DNA from: Thermodesulfobacterium hydrogeniphilum | GTDB taxonomy: Bacteria > Desulfobacterota > Thermodesulfobacteria > Thermodesulfobacteriales > Thermodesulfobacteriaceae | DNA: 64,000 bases | Direction: 5' to 3' | Assembly: GCF_000746255.1 (NCBI RefSeq) | Contig: NZ_JQKW01000007.1 | Coordinates: 62,001 to 126,000 of the forward strand | Made by a program: the position numbers and the translations under genes | Part shown: one piece after another, positions 1 through 7,587 of the stretch | Position numbering within the stretch: the first letter of the stretch is position 1 | Layout: the number at the start of each line of letters is the position of its first letter | Notes under the pieces: generated by a model | Databases searched by the model: none | Told to the model about the DNA's origin: nothing | Seen by the model: only the letters and a program-made list of their open reading frames with translations

Positions 1-339
1 TTTTAAAATTTCATCCTCCTTTTGTTTATTAGCTTTTTTAATTTCTTCAATTTCTCTTAAAAGAAGTTGATATTCTCTTGTTCCTCTAATTTGGATTAGA
101 CGAGCCTGAGTGCTTTTTAATCTTTGATATTCTTGCTTTAATTCTTCTTCAAAAAGATCTTTTTGCTTTTTCTTTTCTTCCAGAAGAGAAGAAAGTTCTT
201 CTAACTTTTTTTGAATTTGATCTTTATCTTTCTGAGCCTTTTGAAGAGATTGAGGAATATCATTCATGGCTTTTTCAATTTTTAAAATTTCTAAATCAAT
301 TCTTTGTAATTCAATAAGTTTTAATATTTCTTCTTGCAT
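1..339 (-). CDS. Zinc-ribbon coiled-coil protein, 5' part only (DUF164/CdsZ-like)
   Basis: Open reading frame that starts with ATG at 339 and is still open at the window edge, so only the first 113 codons are seen. The translation begins MQEEILKLIELQRIDLEI and continues as charged heptad-like sequence, ending near RGTREYQLLLREIEEIKKA. This is the long N-terminal helical hairpin of the bacterial zf-RING_7/DUF164 family. The C-terminal C4 zinc ribbon that defines the family would lie beyond base 1 and is not visible. A strong Shine-Dalgarno (AGGAGGG) overlaps the stop of the upstream nif3-like gene, whose stop codon abuts this start. That Nif3-zinc ribbon pairing is common in bacteria. The molecular function is poorly known; members are described as nucleic-acid-binding or tethering proteins. 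Confidence 0.75.
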   Translation of the reverse strand, partial: MQEEILKLIELQRIDLEILKIEKAMNDIPQSLQKAQKDKDQIQKKLEELSSLLEEKKKQKDLFEEELKQEYQRLKSTQARLIQIRGTREYQLLLREIEEIKKANKQKEDEILK

Positions 340-1158
340 CTAATCCCTCCTCTTATTTTTAAAAATTTTATATGGACTTGGTTCTTTATATATTTCTATA
401 GGAAGAACTACATTTTTTTCAGAAAAAAATTTTTGTAATTTATCTTTAAGAACTGGTAAAATAAAACTTTCTGATAAGCCATGATCTATAATTATAAAAT
501 TGAAACCCTCTTCTAAGGAATCTTTTGCAGTATGATATTTCACATCAGAAGTAATTAAAGTATAAACTCCGATCTTTTTTAATTCATCTTTTAGAAAAGA
601 ACCTGAACCTCCGCAAAAACCAAAAGAGTTTATTGATGAATCTAAATCACCCACTACCATTATCCAACTGTCAATAATATGACTAATTTTTTCTGCTAAA
701 TCTTGCAGTTTAATAGATTTTTTTAAATATACAACCCTTCCAAGACCAAATTTTTGATTAAATTTTTCTTCTTTTATAATAAAATCTGAACTCTCAAAAT
801 TTAGAGCTTTTAAAAAAGCCTCTGATACCCCTTCAGAAATTTTATCTAAGGGTGTATGCCATGAAATTAGATTTAAATCGTGTTTTATAAGAAGATAAAT
901 AAGCTCTCCCTTAAGTTCATCTTTAAGGATGCAAGAAAGGGGATTAAATATCAAAGGATGATGGCTTATTATAAGATTTAAATTTTTTTCTAATGCATAA
1001 AAAATAGCATTTTTAGTTACATCTACTGTTAAAAGAATTCCAGAAACAGAACTATTATAAGAACCTATTTGTAATCCATTATTATCTCTGGGTTCAGCAA
1101 TCTGAAGAGGAGCTAAATTTTCTAAAAATTTATATAAATCTTTTACTAATAAAGACAT
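340..1158 (-). CDS. Nif3-like dinuclear metal-centre protein
   Basis: Encodes 272 residues of the Nif3/YbgI family (often annotated GTP cyclohydrolase 1 type 2), a toroidal hexamer with a two-metal site; the substrate is unsettled. Visible signatures are the N-terminal DNNGLQIG, the metal-ligand motif ISHHPLIF near residue 65, the SWHTPLD segment near residue 100, and the C-terminal IIDHGLSE near residue 226. The length fits the short family form without the inserted PII-like domain. The ATG lies only 11 nt after the 3' end of the CAU tRNA gene, and no Shine-Dalgarno precedes it, so its mRNA presumably starts as part of a tRNA precursor. The zinc-ribbon gene follows directly. No frameshift or missing motif is seen. 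Confidence 0.85.
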   Translation of the reverse strand: MSLLVKDLYKFLENLAPLQIAEPRDNNGLQIGSYNSSVSGILLTVDVTKNAIFYALEKNLNLIISHHPLIFNPLSCILKDELKGELIYLLIKHDLNLISWHTPLDKISEGVSEAFLKALNFESSDFIIKEEKFNQKFGLGRVVYLKKSIKLQDLAEKISHIIDSWIMVVGDLDSSINSFGFCGGSGSFLKDELKKIGVYTLITSDVKYHTAKDSLEEGFNFIIIDHGLSESFILPVLKDKLQKFFSEKNVVLPIEIYKEPSPYKIFKNKRRD

Positions 1159-1169
1159 AAATAAACTAA

Positions 1170-1243
1170 TGGGCCCGCCAGGATTCGAACCTGGGACCTT
1201 CCGGTTATGAGCCGGTGGCTCTAACCAACTGAGCTACGGGCCC
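1170..1243 (-). tRNA. tRNA with CAU anticodon (Ile2 or elongator Met)
   Basis: Complete cloverleaf of 74 nt. The acceptor 5' GGGCCCG pairs with 3' CGGGCCC, with discriminator A. The D-arm is TAGCTCAGTTGGTTAGAGC, the anticodon loop is CTCATAA, and the T-arm contains GGTTCGAATCC. The CAU anticodon can be elongator tRNA-Met or tRNA-Ile2 (where TilS makes lysidine at C34), and I cannot decide by eye. It is not an initiator, because the first acceptor pair G-C is fully matched. CCA is not encoded. Confidence 0.93.
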
Positions 1244-1265
1244 CTCTTCACCTCTGCAAATATAA

Positions 1266-1293
1266 AAAATAATATACTTTAAAATTTTGTCAA
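1266..1293 (-). promoter_or_regulatory. Sigma70-type promoter of the CAU tRNA
   Basis: On the minus strand TTGACA (1288-1293) is followed after 16 bp by TATTTT (1266-1271). The predicted start lies about 15 nt before the tRNA 5' end. The same 16-bp architecture precedes the Lys, Gly and Val tRNAs in this window. Confidence 0.7.
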
Positions 1294-1306
1294 GCCAATA
1301 AAAACT

Positions 1307-1717
1307 TTACTTAGACTCAGATTTGCACTCTGAACATAATCCATAAAAAATAATTTGAATATCTTCTATATCAAAACCTTTTAATTGCTCAGGCACAGAA
1401 ATATTAATTTGATTATCTACATCTATAACCTTTTTGCATCTTTTGCAAAAGAAATGATGAGGATGTGTTGAAGGATCAAATCTTTTTCTTGTACTTTCTA
1501 CATTTAATTCTTTAATTAATCCCTTTTTTACTAAAATCTCCAAAGTGTTATAAACAGTAGCAAAAGACATACTCGGAAATTTGGGTTTTAAAGCATTGTA
1601 AATATCCTCAGCCGAGGGATGCTCTTTGTTTCCCTCTAAATATTCTATAATGGCTAATCTTTGAGGTGTTAATTTTAATCCTAAACTTTTATAAAATTCC
1701 AACTTTTGTTTCTTCAT
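1307..1717 (-). CDS. Fur-family metalloregulator, PerR-like
   Basis: Encodes 136 residues with the full Fur fold. A winged-helix N-terminus (LGLKLTPQRLAIIEYL, then FATVYNTLEILVKKGLI) is followed by a dimerisation and metal domain with FDPSTHPHHFFCKRC and a C-terminal CSEC. The two CxxC pairs (CKRC, CSEC) are the structural zinc site. The Asp-His-rich stretch before the first CxxC, plus IDVDN after it, resembles the regulatory site of PerR more than classic Fur, so a peroxide or iron-responsive repressor is likely. The start is supported by AGAGGGGAA about 5 nt upstream. It follows the YkgJ gene by 33 bp on the same strand and may be cotranscribed. PerR versus Fur is an inference. Confidence 0.88.
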   Translation of the reverse strand: MKKQKLEFYKSLGLKLTPQRLAIIEYLEGNKEHPSAEDIYNALKPKFPSMSFATVYNTLEILVKKGLIKELNVESTRKRFDPSTHPHHFFCKRCKKVIDVDNQINISVPEQLKGFDIEDIQIIFYGLCSECKSESK

Positions 1718-1750
1718 TAGTTCCCCTCTTTATTTATTTTATATACGTTT

Positions 1751-2146
1751 TTATTTTAAAACATTTTTTTCTTTATTCAAGTTTTTACATAAAAGTTTTA
1801 AATCTTCCCAAGAAAAATTTTTTAGTCCTTGGCAAAATTGTCTAATAATGTAGAAATTTTCAGGATATTTAAAAATAGCAGAAACAAAAGGCCATTCTTT
1901 ACATTTAGCAGGTTTTACAGGATGAATTTTACATAGTTTAGTTTCTTTATCAAAAAAAACACAATACCCATTTACAGTTTTCATTTCAATTCTGTATTTT
2001 CCTTTTTTAACAGTATAAAGTTTAAGAAATTTTTCTTCTGAAAGACCGAGAAATTTAGAAATATTTTTTATTTCTTCAATAGAGAGGCTAACTGTGCTTT
2101 CACCTTTACAACAAAATCCACATTTTTTGCACTCAAAAGTTTTCAT
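1751..2146 (-). CDS. YkgJ-family cysteine-cluster protein
   Basis: 131 residues of the YkgJ/CxxCxxCC family (putative zinc- or iron-chelating domain). The N-terminal cluster FECKKCGFCCKG gives CxxCxxCC, followed by NGYCVFFDKETKLCKIHPVKP and CKEWPF, the typical spacing of the remaining cysteines. The biochemical role of the family is unknown; roles in metal or Fe-S handling are proposed. The start overlaps the end of queC by 14 bp and has no recognisable Shine-Dalgarno, suggesting translational coupling. The fur/perR gene follows at 33 bp. Confidence 0.82.
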   Translation of the reverse strand: MKTFECKKCGFCCKGESTVSLSIEEIKNISKFLGLSEEKFLKLYTVKKGKYRIEMKTVNGYCVFFDKETKLCKIHPVKPAKCKEWPFVSAIFKYPENFYIIRQFCQGLKNFSWEDLKLLCKNLNKEKNVLK

Positions 2147-2801
2147 AAGGTATAGGATCAGGAATGCCCGCCTCTTTAAAAGCTTTTAATCTTAATTTAC
2201 AAGAGGCACATCTTCCGCAAGCTTTTTCTCCTTCTCTATAACAAGACCAGGTTAAATGAAAAGGTGTTCCAAGCTTGATACCTAATTCAACAATCTCTTT
2301 TTTAGAGAGTTTAATAAGAGGGGTCTCTATTTCTATTTGGGTCTCAGGTCTTGTGCCAAGGTTAATAGCTTGATTAAAAGTTTTAATAAAAGCTTCTCTG
2401 CAATCAGGGTAACCAGAGAAATCCACCTCATTGACTCCTATGAAGATTTTTTTTGCTCCTATAACTTCAGCCCAGGCAGTAGCTAAACTTAAAAATATAC
2501 CATTTCTAAAGGGAACATAAGTAGATGGAATAGGAGCATTATCATCTTCAGGAATTTCAACATTTTCAGAAGTAAGACTTGAACCTCCGATCTCTTTAAG
2601 AAATGGAATATCAAGAATGTAATATTTTTCAGGTTTAAAATATTCTACTAATTTTTTAAAACACTCCAATTCTTTTTTATAAGACTTTTGTCCATATTGA
2701 AAATGTAAGAAAGCTAAACGATGATTTTGAGAAGCTATACTAGCACAGACTGCACTATCCATTCCAGAACTTAAAAGAACTATAGCTAAATTCTTGGACA
2801 T
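2133..2801 (-). CDS. queC: 7-cyano-7-deazaguanine synthase QueC
   Basis: Makes preQ0 from 7-carboxy-7-deazaguanine with ATP and ammonia, in queuosine biosynthesis. I start it at the internal ATG at 2801 (222 residues, beginning MSKNLAIVLLSSGMDSA) because the family begins just before the PP-loop. The longer frame from 2834 would start almost inside the tRNA-Glu 3' end. The C-terminal zinc site CYREGEKACGRCASCKLR is intact. The PP-loop reads SSGMDS rather than the usual SGGxDS, a conservative change. There is no Shine-Dalgarno, and the ATG lies 40 nt after tRNA-Glu, so the message probably comes from the tRNA-Lys/tRNA-Glu promoter. No other queuosine gene is adjacent. Confidence 0.88.
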   Translation of the reverse strand: MSKNLAIVLLSSGMDSAVCASIASQNHRLAFLHFQYGQKSYKKELECFKKLVEYFKPEKYYILDIPFLKEIGGSSLTSENVEIPEDDNAPIPSTYVPFRNGIFLSLATAWAEVIGAKKIFIGVNEVDFSGYPDCREAFIKTFNQAINLGTRPETQIEIETPLIKLSKKEIVELGIKLGTPFHLTWSCYREGEKACGRCASCKLRLKAFKEAGIPDPIPYENF

Positions 2802-2841
2802 TTTAAAAAATTTATAAAATTGAAAAAATATCATTCAAAAG

Positions 2842-2916
2842 CGCCCCCAAGGGGATTTGAACCCCTGTCGCCGGCGTGAAAGGCCGGTGTCCTGGACCTG
2901 GCTAGACGATGGGGGC
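2842..2916 (-). tRNA. tRNA-Glu (UUC)
   Basis: 75-nt cloverleaf. The acceptor GCCCCCA pairs with TGGGGGC, with discriminator G as expected for Glu. The anticodon loop is CTTTCAC with anticodon TTC, and the T-arm has GGTTCAAATCC. CCA is not encoded. It lies 12 nt downstream of tRNA-Lys on the same strand, so the two are cotranscribed. Confidence 0.95.
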
Positions 2917-2928
2917 ATAAATAAAAAA

Positions 2929-3001
2929 TGGGCCGGGCAGGACTCGAACCTGCGACTCTCGGCTTAAAAGGCCGATACTCTACCGACTGAGTTACCGGCC
3001 C
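2929..3001 (-). tRNA. tRNA-Lys (UUU)
   Basis: 73-nt cloverleaf. The acceptor GGGCCGG pairs with CCGGCCC, discriminator A. The D-arm is TAACTCAGTCGGTAGAGT, the anticodon loop is CTTTTAA with anticodon TTT, and the T-arm has GGTTCGAGTCC. CCA is not encoded. It is the first gene of a Lys-Glu-queC-ykgJ(-fur) unit. Confidence 0.95.
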
Positions 3002-3023
3002 ATCCTTCTTATCAGTGATTTTA

Positions 3024-3051
3024 AATATAAACTATTTAACTTTTTTGTCAA
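3024..3051 (-). promoter_or_regulatory. Promoter of tRNA-Lys/tRNA-Glu
   Basis: TTGACA (3046-3051), a 16-bp spacer, then TATATT (3024-3029) on the minus strand, with the predicted start about 15 nt before tRNA-Lys. The -35 box lies inside the last codons of mobB. Confidence 0.75.
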
Positions 3052-3742
3052 GTATATTTGAAACATTAATTTTTATTTCTATATCAAAAATCTCTTCTGG
3101 TATACCTTTTAATGCTTTGATAAAACCTATCACAGGTAAAGCTAAAATATCTTCTACAAAATCTTTTAAAGGAATTTTATTTCCGTTTACTTTTAAGAGA
3201 ACCCTTTTTTTATTTCTATTTATAAATTCTATAATAAAATTTAAAATTTCCTCCTTTTCATCCCAATCCCAAAATTTTTCGTCAGGATATCTTTTTTGCC
3301 ATATTTTTTTATTTTTCACAACAAAACCTAATAAATTCCTTAGACAACTTTTTATTTCTTTTATATCCTCTGTCTCATCTCTGATAATCCAAATTTTAGG
3401 TAAAATGTCAAAATTTTTAAATCCTTCAAAAATAACAAGATCATAAACCCAAAAAAGTGATAGAAAATAACTATACCAATCTTTGTAGGAAAAAAAATTT
3501 AGTTTTTCTGGTTGAAGATAAAGAGTAAAAAACTTTTTTTGAAAAAGAGCCACTGCTGATGCTCCAGACTCTCTATAGTTCCAAGTATCTTTCTGAGGAA
3601 TATCTGTTAAAATTTTCTCTTCATGACAGGATTTTACTACCCCTACTTTATAGCCAAGTTCTGTGAGCTTATTAACAAGATAAGTTCCTAAGATAGTTTT
3701 GCCAGCTTTACGGTATCCTGAAATAGCTAAAAAATAAGACAT
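3032..3742 (-). CDS. MobB-like P-loop protein of molybdenum-cofactor biosynthesis
   Basis: 236 residues. The N-terminal 160 resemble MobB, the GTP-binding partner of MobA in forming the guanine dinucleotide of Moco. MSYFLAISGYRKAGKT contains a Walker A loop (GYRKAGKT), followed by the family-like LGYKVGVVKSCHEE and ESGASAVALF. About 70 C-terminal residues (from RKVLLKVNGNKIPLKDF) extend beyond the roughly 170-residue E. coli MobB; they look like a small accessory domain known from related anaerobes, but I cannot name it. The start lies 10 nt after the metallo-hydrolase stop without a Shine-Dalgarno, so it is probably coupled in the tRNA-Gly operon. No mobA or moe gene is in the window. Confidence 0.75.
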   Translation of the reverse strand: MSYFLAISGYRKAGKTILGTYLVNKLTELGYKVGVVKSCHEEKILTDIPQKDTWNYRESGASAVALFQKKFFTLYLQPEKLNFFSYKDWYSYFLSLFWVYDLVIFEGFKNFDILPKIWIIRDETEDIKEIKSCLRNLLGFVVKNKKIWQKRYPDEKFWDWDEKEEILNFIIEFINRNKKRVLLKVNGNKIPLKDFVEDILALPVIGFIKALKGIPEEIFDIEIKINVSNILDKKVK

Positions 3743-3752
3743 TTAACAATAT

Positions 3753-4439
3753 TTATTTAAAAAATTCCTCTCCTGGATTTAAAGCAACAATAGTTAAAGG
3801 AAAATTGTATTTTTTTAATTCCTTTTCAAACTCTTCTACAGTTCCGCTAAGGATAGGAAAAGTTCCATAATGCATAGGAATAACAATTTCTGGTCTCAAA
3901 AGATCACAGGCCTTGGCTGCTTCTTTTGGACCCATAACATAATGATCTCCTATAGGTAAAATAGCAATCTTGGGAGAATATAGCTCTGCAATAAGCTTCA
4001 TATCATAAAATAGACCCGTATCTCCAGTATGATAAATACTTATTCCATTCTCTAAGGTAATTACAAAGCCACAAGGATCACCACCATAACTTCCATCAGG
4101 AAAAGAAGAGCTATGGAAAGCAGGAACCATAGTGAATTTTAAATTTCCAACTCTGTAAGTTCCTCCTATATTCATTCCTGTAACTTTTGGGACACCATTT
4201 TTTAACAAAAATTGCTGAATTTCATGAATTGCAATAACTTCTGTTACTGAGGTTCTGGCAAGTTTAAGAACATCTCCTAAATGATCTCCATGAGCATGAG
4301 TAATCAAAATAAAATCATAAGGACCTAAATCCACATCTTTTGGGGTAGCAGGATTACTAATCCAAGGATCTATAAGAATCTTTTTGCCTTCTTCAGAAAC
4401 AATTTTAAAACAGGAATGACCGTAAAAAACTATCTCCAT
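3753..4439 (-). CDS. UPF0173-type metal-dependent hydrolase (metallo-beta-lactamase fold)
   Basis: 228 residues starting MEIVFYGHSCFKI at the ATG at 4439. A longer frame to 4508 would read into tRNA-Gly and is rejected. Metal ligands are visible: THAHGDHLGD (HxHxDH) near residue 60, YHTGDTGLF near residue 140, and PMHYGTFP near residue 190. The family (YtkL/UPF0173) has no firm physiological substrate. The upstream sequence CAGGGTGTTCAAAA offers only a weak ribosome site. The gene starts 27 nt after the 3' end of tRNA-Gly, too close for an independent promoter, so it is likely expressed from the tRNA promoter. MobB follows. Confidence 0.88.
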   Translation of the reverse strand: MEIVFYGHSCFKIVSEEGKKILIDPWISNPATPKDVDLGPYDFILITHAHGDHLGDVLKLARTSVTEVIAIHEIQQFLLKNGVPKVTGMNIGGTYRVGNLKFTMVPAFHSSSFPDGSYGGDPCGFVITLENGISIYHTGDTGLFYDMKLIAELYSPKIAILPIGDHYVMGPKEAAKACDLLRPEIVIPMHYGTFPILSGTVEEFEKELKKYNFPLTIVALNPGEEFFK

Positions 4440-4466
4440 TTTTGAACACCCTGTGATAAAATTAAG

Positions 4467-4540
4467 AGCGGGCGACGGGATTCGAACCCGCGACCTGCTG
4501 CATGGCAAGCAGCCGCTCTACCAGGCTGAGCCACGCCCGC
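4467..4540 (-). tRNA. tRNA-Gly (GCC)
   Basis: 74-nt cloverleaf. The acceptor GCGGGCG pairs with CGCCCGC, discriminator U as in Gly tRNAs. The D-arm is TGGCTCAGCCTGGTAGAGC, the anticodon loop is TTGCCAT with anticodon GCC, and the T-arm has GGTTCGAATCC. CCA is not encoded. The metallo-hydrolase gene follows at 27 nt. Confidence 0.95.
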
Positions 4541-4558
4541 TTTTTTACATTTATAAAT

Positions 4559-4586
4559 AATATAACTTAAATTTTTTTACTGTCAA
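4559..4586 (-). promoter_or_regulatory. Promoter of tRNA-Gly
   Basis: Minus strand TTGACA (4581-4586), 16-bp spacer, TATATT (4559-4564); it sits between porB and the tRNA. The -10 and -35 match the sigma70 consensus closely. Confidence 0.75.
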
Positions 4587-4604
4587 GAAATCCAAAATAA
4601 TACA

Positions 4605-5555
4605 TTAATCCTCAGGAGCAAAACACTCCGCAAGTTTTATCAATTTTTCATATTCTTCATCTACTCTTTTTTGAATATACTCTATTTGTTCAGATGTTAA
4701 ATGTCTGAATCTTCTTTGAAGTTTTAAATATTCCTCTACAGGTTTAGGTTTTGTTATCCTTTTCACTATATATTTTCCATCTATTACTTCATAAAGAGGA
4801 AAAACTTTTGTTTCTACAGCTAATTTAGCTAATAAAATACTATCTTCTCCTTTACAACCCCAACCTGTAGGGCAAGGAGAAAAGACATGAATAAAAGCAG
4901 GACCATTGACCAAAGCTGCTTTTTTAACTTTATTCATAAGATCTGTAGGATAAGCAGGACTTGCTGTAGCAGCATAAGGAATGTTATGAGCAACTACAAT
5001 TCCCATAAGATTTTTCTTCCAGGTAGTCTGTCCCTTTATAAGTGTTCCAGCAGGACTTGTTGTAGTATGAGCTCCATAAGGTGTAGCAGCAGATCTTTGA
5101 ACACCTGTGTTCATATAAGCCTCATTATCTAAACATATATAGATAAAATCATGTCCTCTTTCCAAAGCTCCAGAAAGAAATTGCAAACCTATATCAAAAG
5201 TAGCTCCATCTCCTGCAAAAACCACTATGTTTATTTTCTGTTTACATCTTATTTTCCTTTTTCTTCTCAAAACTTTAATAGCAGCCTCAATTCCAGAAGC
5301 AACAGAAGCTGCATTTTCAAAAGCTACATGTATCCATGGTATTTTCCAAGAAGTATAAGGAAATGGCGAAGATATAATTTCCATACAGCCAGTAGCTGAA
5401 ACTGCAATAGTATTAGGTCCTAAAGCTTTTAAAGCTAATCTAAGTGGTAAAACAGTTCCACATCCCTGACAGGCTCTATGTCCTGGAGCAAAACCTTCAT
5501 ATTCTGGTAATTTTTTCAAAGTAAAACCTTTAAACTTTTTTAACTCTGGTCTCAT
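4605..5555 (-). CDS. porB: 2-oxoacid:ferredoxin oxidoreductase beta subunit (pyruvate-type)
   Basis: 316 residues, the thiamine-diphosphate-binding subunit of the four-subunit oxidoreductase that interconverts pyruvate and acetyl-CoA + CO2 using ferredoxin. Cys ligands for the proximal 4Fe-4S cluster appear in HRACQGCGTVLP and SATGCMEI, with a further Cys in CPTGWGCKGED. The TPP motif begins at VVFAGDGATFDIG, with LDNEAYMNTGVQRS downstream. Pyruvate specificity is inferred from similarity to archaeal and Thermotoga-type PorB; a 2-oxoisovalerate or 2-oxoglutarate enzyme is less likely but not excluded. It is the last gene of porC-D-A-B, 4 bp after porA. No terminator hairpin is obvious before the tRNA-Gly promoter. 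Confidence 0.9.
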   Translation of the reverse strand: MRPELKKFKGFTLKKLPEYEGFAPGHRACQGCGTVLPLRLALKALGPNTIAVSATGCMEIISSPFPYTSWKIPWIHVAFENAASVASGIEAAIKVLRRKRKIRCKQKINIVVFAGDGATFDIGLQFLSGALERGHDFIYICLDNEAYMNTGVQRSAATPYGAHTTTSPAGTLIKGQTTWKKNLMGIVVAHNIPYAATASPAYPTDLMNKVKKAALVNGPAFIHVFSPCPTGWGCKGEDSILLAKLAVETKVFPLYEVIDGKYIVKRITKPKPVEEYLKLQRRFRHLTSEQIEYIQKRVDEEYEKLIKLAECFAPED

Positions 5556-5559
5556 AGCT

Positions 5560-6729
5560 CTACTCCTTTACTCCATAAATTTCATAAGAAACCTTTAGTC
5601 TTTTACTTAAAGCTTCATAGGTTTTTTCAAAAAGCTCTATAAAATCTTCCTTTGTGACATCTCTTCCGCTGAGTCCTGCTATAAAATTGACCACTTTTGG
5701 TCTTTTATTAGATTGATATAAAGCTGAACGAACCTCTATACCTACAGGGCCACCTGTAGAACAATGACTTACAGCTCTATCAACCACTCCGAGAGCTTTA
5801 ACCTTACCTATAGACTTAATGAAATCTCTTAAAGGAAAAGGTCTCCAGAGTCTAAATCTTACTAATCCTACCTTTTTACCTTTTCTTCTTAAATAATCTA
5901 CTGCATTCATAGCAGTTTCAGCTAAACTTCCCATAATAATAAGTGCTACCTCAGCATCTTCCATCTCGTAAGTTTCTACAGACTGATACTTTCTTCCTGA
6001 AATTTTCTCAAATTGTCTCCAAGCATTGATTATGATCTTATAAGATGCCTTCAATGCTTCATCTTGAGCTTTTTTGGCTTCTGTATATATCTCAGGAATC
6101 CCGATAGCTCCAATACTAACAGGTTTTTTAGGATCTAATTTATATTTCATTCTCAGAGGTGGTATGTATTTATCAACCAAATCTTGGTCAAGCAGTTCTA
6201 TAGGTTCTATAACATGAGAAAGAGTGAATCCATCTATATTTACAGCTACAGGTAAAAGGGTTTTCTCTGCGACTTTATAAGCATGATAGATCAAATCCAC
6301 AGCTTCCTGGCCATTTTCAGCAAAAGTCTGAATCCATCCAGAATCTCTTATAGTCATTACATCAGAATGGTCATTCCAGATACTAATAGGTGCAGAAATA
6401 GATCTGTTAGCAATAACCATAACTATAGGAAGTCTAAGAGCAGAGGCTATAAAGAGGTTTTCATACATAAGAAGAAGACCCTGAGAAGCTGTAGAAGTGA
6501 AAGTTCTTGCACCTGCAGCAGAGGCACCTATGCAGGCACTCATAGCTGCATGTTCAGATTCAACCGGTATATACTCTGCATCAAGTTCTCCATTATTTAC
6601 AAGCTCTGCTAAATGCTCTACTATATGAGTCTGCGGTGTAATAGGATAAGCTGAAATAACATCTACTTTACATTGAGCTACTGCATCAGCAATAGCAATG
6701 GAAACTTCTTTAGCAATCTTTTTCCCCAT
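5560..6729 (-). CDS. porA: 2-oxoacid:ferredoxin oxidoreductase alpha subunit
   Basis: 389 residues, the pyrimidine-binding (domain I/II) subunit. It opens with MGKKIAKEVSIAIADAV and the conserved ISAYPITPQTHIVEHLA, VESEHAAMSACIGASAAG and GARTFTSTASQGL, the PorA signature around the substrate and TPP aminopyrimidine. A later VPLVRFRLWRPFP-like stretch (GLVRFRLWRPFP) and GPVGIEVRSALYQ fit domain II. It acts with porB, the ferredoxin-like porD and gamma subunit porC in the cytoplasm. It lies 1 bp after the porD stop, consistent with one polycistronic message. All expected regions are present. Confidence 0.92.
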   Translation of the reverse strand: MGKKIAKEVSIAIADAVAQCKVDVISAYPITPQTHIVEHLAELVNNGELDAEYIPVESEHAAMSACIGASAAGARTFTSTASQGLLLMYENLFIASALRLPIVMVIANRSISAPISIWNDHSDVMTIRDSGWIQTFAENGQEAVDLIYHAYKVAEKTLLPVAVNIDGFTLSHVIEPIELLDQDLVDKYIPPLRMKYKLDPKKPVSIGAIGIPEIYTEAKKAQDEALKASYKIIINAWRQFEKISGRKYQSVETYEMEDAEVALIIMGSLAETAMNAVDYLRRKGKKVGLVRFRLWRPFPLRDFIKSIGKVKALGVVDRAVSHCSTGGPVGIEVRSALYQSNKRPKVVNFIAGLSGRDVTKEDFIELFEKTYEALSKRLKVSYEIYGVKE

Positions 6730-6730
6730 T

Positions 6731-7024
6731 TTAAGCCTCCTCTAAAACCATAGTAATAGCACCCTTAGGGCAATTAGCAGCGCAAATTCCGCAACCTTTA
6801 CAGTAATAAAGATCTACTATAAAATAACCCTCTTCATCCTTTTTATAACATAAATCAGGACAAAAAATGTAACACATACCACATTTTATGCATTTTTCTT
6901 TATCAAGCACAGGTCTATAAGCCCTCCAGTCTCCTGTTTTGAATTTTACAGAATTGCCTGGTTCTAAAATATACATACCAGGAGCTAAATCTTTCCAGCT
7001 CACTAAACCTTGATCTTTTGGCAT
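6731..7024 (-). CDS. porD: 2-oxoacid:ferredoxin oxidoreductase delta (ferredoxin) subunit
   Basis: 97 residues with two 4Fe-4S binding motifs: CIKCGMCYIFCPD near residues 40-52 and CKGCGICAANCPK near residues 74-86. It wires electrons from the catalytic alpha/beta pair to external ferredoxin. The N-terminal 40 residues (with WRAYRPVLDKEKC) are the usual PorD extension. It lies between porC (11 bp) and porA (1 bp). Confidence 0.93.
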   Translation of the reverse strand: MPKDQGLVSWKDLAPGMYILEPGNSVKFKTGDWRAYRPVLDKEKCIKCGMCYIFCPDLCYKKDEEGYFIVDLYYCKGCGICAANCPKGAITMVLEEA

Positions 7025-7035
7025 AGCTTTACTCC

Positions 7036-7587
7036 TTATTTATAGATTTTAATTTCTTTCATAGCTCTTTGTAAGGCTTTTATATTCTTTTCTGCTAATT
7101 TACCAAAACGGGCTTTCAAAGCCTCCTCCATATAAGAAGGTTCTATTAACCCTGTTACTTTTAAAAAAGCACCTAACATAGTGGTATTGGTGATAGGGAG
7201 ACCAATTTCTTCTATAGCAATTTTTGTTGCATCAACCAAAGCTAAATTCCCTTTATAGTCTCCTAAGATTTCTCTAACTTCTTTTTCGCTATAATGAGAA
7301 TTTAAAATAGCTATTCCATTTTCTTTTAGACCTGAGGTTACTTTAACTATCTTAGGTAAAGAGGGATCTAAAACTAAAATTATATCTGGATTATAGACTT
7401 TTTCTCTGGTGCGAACAGGAATATCGTCAATTCGTGCAAATGCTTGAACAGGAGCACCTCTTCTCTCAGGACCAAAGCTTGGAAAGGCTTGAGCAAATTT
7501 CCCTTGATTTATAGCTGCTATTGCTATAAGTTCAGCTGAAGTAACTGCTCCTTGCCCCCCTCGTCCATGCAATCTTATTTCTATCAT
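7036..7587 (-). CDS. porC: 2-oxoacid:ferredoxin oxidoreductase gamma subunit
   Basis: 183 residues, the gamma subunit (domain III, CoA-proximal) of the oxidoreductase. Signature starts are MIEIRLHGRGGQGAVTSAE, followed by FPSFGPERRGAPVQAFARI and later PITNTTMLGAFLKVTGL. It is the first gene of the operon, and AAAGGAGTGATCT gives a good ribosome site. Upstream, TTGACT (minus strand 7655-7660) could be the -35 of a weak promoter with TACACA after 17 bp. Order C-D-A-B is the arrangement known from Thermotoga-like and archaeal enzymes. Confidence 0.92.
   Translation of the reverse strand: MIEIRLHGRGGQGAVTSAELIAIAAINQGKFAQAFPSFGPERRGAPVQAFARIDDIPVRTREKVYNPDIILVLDPSLPKIVKVTSGLKENGIAILNSHYSEKEVREILGDYKGNLALVDATKIAIEEIGLPITNTTMLGAFLKVTGLIEPSYMEEALKARFGKLAEKNIKALQRAMKEIKIYK

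Noticed and set aside
2802-2834. Longer start for QueC
   Set aside because: It adds a lysine/phenylalanine-rich stretch beginning eight bases from tRNA-Glu, has no ribosome site and is absent from the family.
3015-3446. Plus-strand frame of 143 codons opposite mobB
   Set aside because: Low-complexity Ile/Phe/Ser-rich shadow of an AT-rich minus-strand gene.
4440-4508. Longer start for the metallo-hydrolase (MPCSRSRVRIPSPAL...)
   Set aside because: These codons are the 3' half of tRNA-Gly read as protein; the family starts at MEIVFYGHS.
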